The notes beneath the pieces are model-generated. The model did no database searches, was not told the DNA's origin, and saw only the letters and a program-made list of their open reading frames with translations. The translations under genes and the position numbers were made by a program. A DNA stretch of 6,259 bases from an uncultured Nitrosomonadales bacterium (lineage in GTDB: Bacteria; Pseudomonadota; Gammaproteobacteria; Burkholderiales; Methylophilaceae): NCBI GenBank assembly GCA_946481065.1, contig CAMLMA010000103.1, forward strand, positions 1-6,259, written 5' to 3'. Below are positions 1 through 6,259 of this stretch, piece after piece (position 1 is the stretch's first letter; each line of letters begins with the position of its first letter).

Positions 1-60
1 TTGTTCCCAAGTCTGCTGGACGGCTTGTTCTAGTTCTTTGAATGGATACTGCTGCTGCAT
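1..60 (-). CDS. leuS: Probable leucyl-tRNA synthetase, N-terminal 20 residues only (partial)
   Basis: Twenty codons are visible from an ATG at 60-58; the gene continues past the left edge. The peptide begins MQQQYPFKELEQAVQQTWEQ. This has the pattern of bacterial LeuRS N-termini (an MQ-x-QY opening, an acidic helix, then a Trp followed by an acidic residue, as in the E. coli protein, which starts MQEQYRPEEIE). LeuRS charges tRNA-Leu with leucine in the cytoplasm. None of the catalytic motifs (HIGH, KMSKS) lie inside the window, so the call rests on this short N-terminus alone. An in-frame ATG at 105-103 would add 15 residues (opening MYNLDFCHIY), but it lies immediately upstream of the -10 box and should not be transcribed, so the ATG at 60 is preferred. 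No clear Shine-Dalgarno precedes it. The gene follows the adk terminator and seems to have its own promoter. Confidence 0.66.
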   Translation of the reverse strand, partial: MQQQYPFKELEQAVQQTWEQ

Positions 61-96
61 GGTGGTCGCGGTCGGATAAATGTGACAAAAATCAAG

Positions 97-102
97 ATTA
101 TA
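97..102 (-). promoter_or_regulatory. Candidate sigma-70 -10 box of leuS promoter
   Basis: Read on the minus strand, these six bases are TATAAT, a perfect -10 consensus, lying between the adk terminator and the leuS start. Transcription would begin near position 90, giving an untranslated leader of about 30 bases. No good -35 hexamer is found: 120-125 reads GGGAAG at 17-bp spacing, only 2 of 6 matches. The promoter is therefore inferred mainly from the -10 box and its position. Confidence 0.55.
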
Positions 103-137
103 CATAAGGCCGCGCGGGGCTTCCCGTCGGCATAAAA

Positions 138-166
138 ATTAAAGGCTAGCGAGGCTAGCCTTTAAT
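138..166 (-). terminator. Intrinsic (Rho-independent) terminator after adk
   Basis: ATTAAAGGCTAGC and its exact reverse complement form a 13-bp perfect stem around a 3-base loop (151-153). On the minus strand the stem is followed at 137-132 by TTTTAT, so together with the end of the stem the transcript has a U-rich tail. It starts 22 bases after the adk stop codon. On the plus strand the bases after the stem (CGTGGTCTC) are not T-rich, so it should act only on the minus-strand operon. The hairpin holds two copies of the palindrome GCTAGC. Confidence 0.93.
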
Positions 167-187
167 CGTGGTCTCAAACCGACCTGC

Positions 188-870
<683 letters not shown>

Positions 871-893
<23 letters not shown>

Positions 894-1671
894 GGTGATT
901 GCTGATGGCGACGAACTCGGCCACGCTCAGGTTCTCGGCGCGCAGTTGCGGATCGATGCCCAACTCGGTGAAGCCGGCGTCATCCAGCAGGCCCTTGAGC
1001 GTGTTGCGCAGCGTCTTGCGCCGCTGGCCGAAAGCCGCCGTGACGACCCTGGCGAGCATGGCTACATCGTCAGCGGGGTGGGGCAATACGGCATGCGGCA
1101 CCGCTCGCACGAAGGCTGACTCGACCTTGGGCGCAGGGTCAAAGGCCTCGGGTGGTACGGTGAAGAGGTATTCCATCTGCAGACGGTATTGCAGCATGAC
1201 CGAAAGCCGGCCGTAAGCGGCATTCGACGGCTCTGCCACCATGCGTTCGACCACTTCCTTTTGCAGCATGAAATGCATATCGACGATGCTGCCGACGTTA
1301 TCCAGCAGGTGGAACAGGATGGGTGTGGAGATGTTGTAAGGCAGGTTGCCCACCACACGGATCCGCTTCACTTCCGCTGGCGGGCCGGATTGAAGTTGCG
1401 AGAAATCGAACTTCAGCGCGTCGCGCTCGTGGATGGTGATCTTGTCTGCCGGATACTGGTTTTTCATCCAGCTGATGATGTCACGGTCGATCTCGACCAC
1501 GTGCAGATGATCTAGCTTCTTCAGCAGGGGCTGCGTCAATGCGCCGAGGCCCGGCCCGATCTCGACCATGAGGTCGTCATGCCGGGGGGCGATGGCATCG
1601 ACCAGGCTGGTGATGATGGCCTGGTCGTTGAGGAAGTTCTGGCCGAATCTTTTCTTTGCTACGTGTTTCAT
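871..1671 (-). CDS. rsmA: 16S rRNA (adenine1518-N6/adenine1519-N6)-dimethyltransferase
   Basis: RsmA (KsgA) is a cytoplasmic enzyme that uses S-adenosylmethionine to dimethylate two adjacent adenosines in the 3'-terminal hairpin of 16S rRNA, a late checkpoint in 30S maturation. The 266 residues (E. coli 273) carry the family motifs in order: KRFGQNFL at 7-14; SAM motif I VEIGPGLGAL at 36-45; the acidic ribose-binding end of strand 2, VVEID, at 58-62; catalytic motif IV NLPYNIS at 109-115; FDPAPKVESAFVR at 177-189; FGQRRKTLRNTL at 214-225; and RAENLSVAEF at 244-253. The ATG at 1671 shares its A with the pdxA TGA stop (TGATG) and has no visible Shine-Dalgarno, so it is probably translated by coupling to pdxA. 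The N-terminus starts directly at the conserved KRFGQNFL region, as in other short-start family members. The gene looks intact. Confidence 0.98.
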
Positions 1672-2663
1672 CAGTGTTTTCGGCTGTTCGCCAGCTCGAT
1701 GGCGAGTTCGATAGCCGCCAGCAGGCTACCGATGTCGGCGATGCCTTTGCCGGCGATATCAAGCGCGGTGCCATGGTCGACCGAGGTGCGGATAATCGGT
1801 AAACCCAGCGTCACGTTGACGCCGCCACCGAAACTCGCATGCTTCAGTACGGGCAGGCCCTGGTCATGGTACATGGCCAGCACGCAATCACCCTTCTCAA
1901 GGTTGTGCGGTGTGAAGAGGGTGTCGGCAGGTAGTGGCCCAAGCAGTGTCATGCCTTCTGCGCGTAGCCTTTCCAATACCGGCGTGATGGTGGTGATCTC
2001 CTCTGTACCCAGGTAGCCCCCTTCGCCGGCATGCGGATTGAGCCCGGCGACCAGGATACGCGGCTCGGCGATGCCGAAATGGTGCACGAGATCATGCGCC
2101 AGGATGCGGATGGTGCGCTCGAGGCTAGGCTGGGTGATGGCGGCGCTGACCTGCGTCAGCGGCAAGTGGCGCGTGACAAGCGCTACCCGCATGCCGGCAC
2201 CAACCAGCATCATGACGACTTCAGGCGTGTGGGTCTGTTCCGCGAGGAATTCCGTGTGGCCGGTAAAGGCGACACCGGCATCGTTGATGACGCCTTTGTG
2301 AACCGGCGCCGTCGTCATGGCGTCGAATTCGCCGCTGACGCAGCCGTCGATCGCCCGCTGCAGGGTCTCTAGCACATAAGGGCCATTGGCAGTGTCGAGC
2401 TTGCCGGCCACCGGTGGCGTGGCGGTATTGATATCCAGCACCGTCAGTCTGCCGTCACCCGCGTGTGGCACGCAGTGCTGCGCATCGTAGTTCAGACATT
2501 CGATCACTTGCCCGAGCTGTGCCGCGCGCGCCAGCAGGGCGTCGCGGTTGGCGATGACGACCAGCGCTGCCGGGAACGGGTGTCGCGCCAGCATCACGCA
2601 CAGATCGAGACCGATGCCGGCAGGCTCACCGGCAGTGACGGCAATTCGGGGCAGCTTGAGCAT
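1671..2663 (-). CDS. pdxA: 4-hydroxythreonine-4-phosphate dehydrogenase
   Basis: PdxA oxidises 4-phosphohydroxy-L-threonine with NAD(P)+; the product decarboxylates to 3-amino-1-hydroxyacetone phosphate, which PdxJ joins with deoxyxylulose phosphate to make pyridoxine phosphate (vitamin B6, DXP-dependent route). The 330 residues match the family length. Visible motifs: GEPAGIG at 12-18; substrate-site GHTEF at 135-139; and the three metal-binding histidines in TRH (H166), NPHAGEGG (H211) and YHDQG (H266), the same numbering as known for the E. coli enzyme. The C-terminal TSVDHGTALDIAGKG at 293-307 is also conserved. The ATG at 2663 puts GEPAGIG at its usual distance from the start. It begins 18 bases after the surA stop, with no recognisable Shine-Dalgarno (CCGCTTCACCCCGCCAT precedes the ATG), so reinitiation after surA is likely. 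It ends in a one-base overlap with rsmA. Intact. Confidence 0.98.
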   Translation of the reverse strand: MLKLPRIAVTAGEPAGIGLDLCVMLARHPFPAALVVIANRDALLARAAQLGQVIECLNYDAQHCVPHAGDGRLTVLDINTATPPVAGKLDTANGPYVLETLQRAIDGCVSGEFDAMTTAPVHKGVINDAGVAFTGHTEFLAEQTHTPEVVMMLVGAGMRVALVTRHLPLTQVSAAITQPSLERTIRILAHDLVHHFGIAEPRILVAGLNPHAGEGGYLGTEEITTITPVLERLRAEGMTLLGPLPADTLFTPHNLEKGDCVLAMYHDQGLPVLKHASFGGGVNVTLGLPIIRTSVDHGTALDIAGKGIADIGSLLAAIELAIELANSRKH

Positions 2664-2681
2664 ATGGCGGGGTGAAGCGGC

Positions 2682-4007
2682 TTAGTATTTGTCTTCGAGA
2701 CGCAGTTCGACGTAGGCACGGTCACGCAGTTCGCGCACCCAGTCCTGATAGGCCTCTTCCGATTTGCGTGCGCGGATCTCCTGCCTGGCCTTGAGTCGTG
2801 CTGCTTCCTTCGTCATGTCCTGCTTGCGACGCTCCAGGACCTGGATGATATGCCAGCCGAACGGGCTGCGGATCGGTTGGCTGATCTCACCTGGCTGCAG
2901 CGCATTCATCGCTTTCTCGAATTGCGGGACAGTATCGCCTGGATTGACCCAGCCGAGATCGCCGCCATTGGCGGCCGAACCGTCTTCTGAATATTGTCGT
3001 GCCAGCTCGGCGAAATCACCGCCGTTCACCAGGCGTTCATGCAGGTTGTCCATGCGGCTCTTGCCCTCGCTCTCTGAGACGACCTCGTTGAGCTTGATGA
3101 GGATATGGCGGACATGGGTCTGCTCGACCACGAGCGGTGACGAGCCACCACGGCGATCGGTCAGCTTGAGGATATGGAAGCCGTTCGGGCTGCGCAGGAT
3201 GGGCGAGATCTGCCCCTTCTGCAAGGGCTTGAGCGCATCGATGAAGAGCGCGGGTAACTGGGTCGTGGTCTTCCAGCCGAGCGCGCCGCCTTCCAGGGCG
3301 TTGGGCGCGTCAGAGAACGCCGCCGAGACTTGCGCGAAATCCGCACCGCCCTGCAGCTCTTTCAGCGCCTGCTCGGCCTTGGCCTTGAGCTTCTGCAGTT
3401 CTTCCGGCGAACCTTCCTCAGGCGCGCGGATCAAGATGTGTGAGACCTCGAATTCATCCGGTGCTTCAGCCCGTGAAGATTGCGTGGTCAGGAAATTATC
3501 GACTTCAGCTTCGGTGACGTTGATGCGGTTATCCACCTCGCGTTCGCGCAAGCGGGCGAGCATGATCTCGTTGCGGATGTCTTCGCGGAACTTGCGGTAG
3601 CTGATGCCTTCGTCGGCGAGGGCTTTCTTGAACTCCTCGACCTGTAGCTTGTTCTGTTCGGCGATACGCTCGATGGTCTTGTCGAGTTGCGTATCGTCGA
3701 CGCGGATACCGGTCTGGCTCGCATAATTGAGCTGCAAGCGGTCATTGATCAGGCGTTCGAGGATCTGCTTCTCCAGCACGTTGCGCGGTGGCAGCTGCGT
3801 GCCTTGTTTCTCCAGCTGGGCAGTGACGATCTTGATGCGGTCGGCCAGTTCGTTCTCGGTGATCACCGCCTGATCGACCACTGCGACGATGCGGTCGATC
3901 TTGGCGATCTCGTCCGCGGGTCGGGTCTCCGCAGCGATGGCGGAGATGCTGATGAGCGCCAGCCATGCTGCGATGAAAAATGGGTGCCTGTTAAAAAATA
4001 TCATCAT
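2682..4007 (-). CDS. surA: Periplasmic chaperone/peptidyl-prolyl isomerase SurA
   Basis: SurA escorts unfolded outer-membrane proteins, including LptD, through the periplasm to the BAM complex. The 441 residues (E. coli 428) show a signal peptide (basic R7/H8, hydrophobic 9-24, likely signal peptidase I cut after A25 in SAIAAE); an N-terminal chaperone domain at about 33-178; parvulin domain 1 at about 184-287 (SHILIR at 189-194, GGALGW at 240-245, GFHILKL at 276-282); parvulin domain 2 at about 295-394 (RHILIK at 300-305, GGDLGW at 348-353, FGWHIIQV at 383-390); and a C-terminal helical tail at about 400-441 that completes the chaperone module. Both parvulin domains keep the core motifs, so either could be active; in E. 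coli only the second is. The first ATG (4007) overlaps the lptD TAA by one base, and a second ATG follows directly, so the start could be one residue shorter. Coupled translation with lptD is likely. Confidence 0.97.
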   Translation of the reverse strand: MMIFFNRHPFFIAAWLALISISAIAAETRPADEIAKIDRIVAVVDQAVITENELADRIKIVTAQLEKQGTQLPPRNVLEKQILERLINDRLQLNYASQTGIRVDDTQLDKTIERIAEQNKLQVEEFKKALADEGISYRKFREDIRNEIMLARLREREVDNRINVTEAEVDNFLTTQSSRAEAPDEFEVSHILIRAPEEGSPEELQKLKAKAEQALKELQGGADFAQVSAAFSDAPNALEGGALGWKTTTQLPALFIDALKPLQKGQISPILRSPNGFHILKLTDRRGGSSPLVVEQTHVRHILIKLNEVVSESEGKSRMDNLHERLVNGGDFAELARQYSEDGSAANGGDLGWVNPGDTVPQFEKAMNALQPGEISQPIRSPFGWHIIQVLERRKQDMTKEAARLKARQEIRARKSEEAYQDWVRELRDRAYVELRLEDKY

Positions 4008-6259
4008 TACTCGTCTGTTGGACCTTGATAGGATTCCGGGATGGAGCCGGAAGGTTGATAGCCTGGGATGCCGCGTGTTAGCAGGCGCAATGGGTTCTGG
4101 CCGATGGAGGCTAGGCCACCCAGCTCGAGCTGGAAGAAGATACCGTAGTTGGCATCGGCGGTCGGTGTGGCGATCCGCTGCAGCACGCCGCGCGCTTGCC
4201 AGCAGCCCGCGTCATATTCTAGACCGGCAAGGGCTTCGATTGGTTTCGATTCTTCCAGCGAATAGTTCCAGCGCCCCAGGCCGTAGAATCCGCGACCGAG
4301 CGGCCACTGGGCCGAGACGTTGAGCTGGTCGAGGCCGCAGGAGTAGCGTGGATCGATGGTGCACAGGTTCGCGATCCCCGTGGTGGCAAAACGGCTTTCC
4401 GCGTAGCGATAGCCGAAGTTGAAGGCTTTGCCGGGCTCCGGGTTATAGCGTGCGGAGATATTGGAGCGCACCAGTTTGCGACGGTCGCTACTGTATTGGC
4501 CAGCGAGGTCGACGTTCCAGTGGGTCTTCAGGCGTGCGGTGATGGCCGCGAAGTAATCCGAGGTGTTATCGCCCGAGGGCACGCGGCCTGGCAAGGTGAC
4601 GCGCTGGTCGCTGAAATAGAAGCGTTGCCCGATCGAGGCCGCGAGGCGCTGCTCGCCGGTGCGCGACTCGATCATGCGCGTCGTCAGCGCCATGGTGACC
4701 TGGTTGGCGTCATTGACGCGATCGTAACCGGTGAACTGGTTCTCGAGGAACAGGGAGCCGTAAGACAGCGTCGCTTCCGACGTATCGAAGATCGGCAGGT
4801 TGCTCTGGTCCTTGTAGGGGATGTAGACATAGAACAGCCGAGGCTCGAGGGTCTGGGTGTAGCGGGTGTTGACGATGCGGGTATCGCGGTCGAAGAAGAG
4901 GCCGCTGTCTAGGCTGAAGGTCGGTAAGGTGCGATTGGTCGAATCGTAATTCGCCACACCGTTCTGGGCGATACTTGCGTCGTTCAGCTTGTAGTCGGTG
5001 TAGTGCAGGCCGACTTTCGGCGTGATATAGCCATAGGGTCGGGCGAAGGTCGTGCTGACGCTGGGGTTGGCCACGAAGCGGCTACCGGTGACCGCGATCG
5101 GGGCACGTTGGTCGCGGTCGAATTGCACCCACTGGCTGACCAGGTTGAACGTCGCCGGGCCGAAATCCTGGTTGTTGGTCAGGGTCAGCTGCGGCAGCCG
5201 TTCGTAGGGGAAGGACAGGTTGTCCAGGGTCTGGTACTTACTGACCAGGCCGTTGAGGTTCCAGTTGTCGCCGAAACGGTAGTTGAGGTAAGCGTTTTGC
5301 GGCAAGATCACGCGGCTGGTGCTGCTGATACCGGTGGATAGTCGCGAGAAATAGAGGTTCTCGGAAAAGTATTTGTCGTCAGAGGTCTTTTCCAGATTGT
5401 AGCCACCTGAAAGGCCGCCGCCGAAGGTCTGCTGATGCTGCAGCTTGGCGTAGTAACGGGTGGCGCCGGTGGTGCTGTCGCTCGGCAGGTATTCGATGTT
5501 GTCGATGCCCGAATAGGTCTCGCCGAGGTAGCGAAATTCGCTGACGAATTGCACGCCGCGCTTACTCAGGTAGCGCGGGCCGAAGGTCGCGTCCATGTTC
5601 GGTGCGATGTTCCAGTAATACGGCGTGACGATCTGGAAGCCGCTCAGCGAGGTCGAACCCCAGGTCGGAGCAAGGAAACCGGATTGGCGCTGGTTGGCGA
5701 AAGAGAAGTTCATCCATGGCGTATAGAGGATGGGAACGCCCTGGAACTCGACCGTGGCATGGTGTGCGACCACCGTCTTGGTATAGCCGTCGATCTCGAG
5801 TTCAGACGCCTTCAGGTACCAATCGTCGCTGTCTGCGGAGCAGGTGGTATAGCGGGCATCTTTCAGACGTTTCTTGTTCTCGCCTTCGAAAAAGACCACG
5901 CTGGCATCCCCACGCGAGACGCCGGCGCGCTGGCCGACCCCTAGGCCGTCATCCATACTGTCGTCATCGTACTGCTGCTGGCTGACGCCGGTGCGCGCAT
6001 CGGTGACCGTAGTGGTGTTGGCGTCCACGGTCGTATTCCGCGATTTGCCCAGCTGCAGGATATTGGAGAACTGTTTCTTCAGCGTGAACTTGGGGTTCTT
6101 CATCTCGCCGATGGTCTCGCCGATCTTCATGTTGAGCTCGGGGCCGTTGATTTCGCTATCGTTCAGTTCGAGCTTCGCATTACCCAGGACGTGGACATTC
6201 TCGTTCTGCACATCGTATTCGATGAGGTCGCCGTAGATGTTCTGGTCGGCTTTGTGGAT
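4007..6259 (-). CDS. lptD: LPS-assembly outer-membrane protein LptD (5' end missing)
   Basis: LptD is the outer-membrane barrel which, plugged by the lipoprotein LptE, receives lipopolysaccharide from the LptA bridge and inserts it in the outer leaflet. The frame is open to the right edge, so 750 residues are visible and the signal peptide and start of the periplasmic domain are missing; the in-frame GTG at 6211 is internal, because [13 protein letters not shown] OstA sequence continues upstream of it. Counting from the first visible codon, the LptA-like beta-jellyroll runs to about 170 and contains an unusual insert at about 61-115. [11 protein letters not shown] follows, with C140 matching E. 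coli C173. The barrel follows, with conserved RQSGFLAP at 191-198 and [12 protein letters not shown] at 214-225, and many aromatic, alternating strands to the end. A single cysteine in AGCWQ (C686) stands where E. coli has Cys-Cys, and there are two more at C633 and C641. The TAA overlaps the surA start. Confidence 0.97.
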   Translation of the reverse strand: MHKADQNIYGDLIEYDVQNENVHVLGNAKLELNDSEINGPELNMKIGETIGEMKNPKFTLKKQFSNILQLGKSRNTTVDANTTTVTDARTGVSQQQYDDDSMDDGLGVGQRAGVSRGDASVVFFEGENKKRLKDARYTTCSADSDDWYLKASELEIDGYTKTVVAHHATVEFQGVPILYTPWMNFSFANQRQSGFLAPTWGSTSLSGFQIVTPYYWNIAPNMDATFGPRYLSKRGVQFVSEFRYLGETYSGIDNIEYLPSDSTTGATRYYAKLQHQQTFGGGLSGGYNLEKTSDDKYFSENLYFSRLSTGISSTSRVILPQNAYLNYRFGDNWNLNGLVSKYQTLDNLSFPYERLPQLTLTNNQDFGPATFNLVSQWVQFDRDQRAPIAVTGSRFVANPSVSTTFARPYGYITPKVGLHYTDYKLNDASIAQNGVANYDSTNRTLPTFSLDSGLFFDRDTRIVNTRYTQTLEPRLFYVYIPYKDQSNLPIFDTSEATLSYGSLFLENQFTGYDRVNDANQVTMALTTRMIESRTGEQRLAASIGQRFYFSDQRVTLPGRVPSGDNTSDYFAAITARLKTHWNVDLAGQYSSDRRKLVRSNISARYNPEPGKAFNFGYRYAESRFATTGIANLCTIDPRYSCGLDQLNVSAQWPLGRGFYGLGRWNYSLEESKPIEALAGLEYDAGCWQARGVLQRIATPTADANYGIFFQLELGGLASIGQNPLRLLTRGIPGYQPSGSIPESYQGPTDE

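Noticed and set aside
103..105. Upstream in-frame ATG as the leuS start
   Set aside because: It lies immediately upstream of the TATAAT box and before the predicted transcription start, and it would add a 15-residue extension unlike LeuRS N-termini.
138..166. The hairpin as a bidirectional terminator, repeat or attachment site
   Set aside because: Only the minus-strand side has a T-rich tail, no convergent gene exists, and the position just after adk is explained by termination alone.
2764..3600. Long plus-strand open frame of 278 codons opposite surA
   Set aside because: It lies wholly antisense to a well-supported surA; its product is Ser/Arg-rich low-complexity sequence typical of a reverse-strand shadow, with no recognised motif.
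5435..5944. Plus-strand open frames opposite lptD (also 4496-4912 and 5003-5341)
   Set aside because: All are Val/Ala/Gly-rich frames complementary to LptD codons; they carry no recognisable protein signature.
4007..6211. GTG at 6211 as the lptD start
   Set aside because: The frame stays open to the window edge, and the upstream codons encode OstA-like sequence (YGDLIEYD); no signal peptide follows the GTG.

Overview
The window is a block of housekeeping genes, all on the minus strand, so it reads from right to left: lptD (its 5' end lies beyond the right edge), surA, pdxA, rsmA, adk, a strong intrinsic terminator, then a new promoter and the first 20 codons of a gene that looks like leuS (it runs off the left edge). 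The lptD-surA-pdxA-rsmA order is the classic gamma/betaproteobacterial outer-membrane biogenesis operon. The protein sequences, such as the Gram-negative long-form adenylate kinase, the two-parvulin SurA and the LptD barrel, fit a Gram-negative proteobacterium. A betaproteobacterium is my best guess; this is inference from protein style and gene order, and I cannot name a genus.

Layout: 6259-4007 lptD (partial); 4007-2682 surA, sharing one base with lptD (TAATG); 2663-1671 pdxA, 18 bases after surA; 1671-871 rsmA, sharing one base with pdxA (TGATG); 841-188 adk, with a strong Shine-Dalgarno and a candidate promoter of its own that overlaps the rsmA stop codon; 138-166 a perfect 13-bp hairpin followed by a T-rich stretch, ending the operon; 97-102 a consensus -10 box; 60-1 the start of leuS. 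Coding density is very high. The only intergenic stretch over 30 bases is 61-187, and terminator plus promoter account for most of it.

The genes work together as follows. LptD is the outer-membrane barrel that inserts lipopolysaccharide, and SurA is the periplasmic chaperone/prolyl isomerase that LptD and other barrels need for assembly. PdxA makes pyridoxal phosphate precursor, RsmA dimethylates 16S rRNA during 30S maturation, and Adk balances adenine nucleotides. LptD and SurA are functionally linked; the rest are co-transcribed housekeeping genes.

I see no mobile element, CRISPR array, RNA gene, toxin-antitoxin pair or obvious novel system. The points most worth a second look are in LptD (an extra acidic, Thr-rich segment of about 55 residues in the periplasmic domain, and an altered cysteine set) and in the placement of adk where apaG/apaH sit in E. 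coli.
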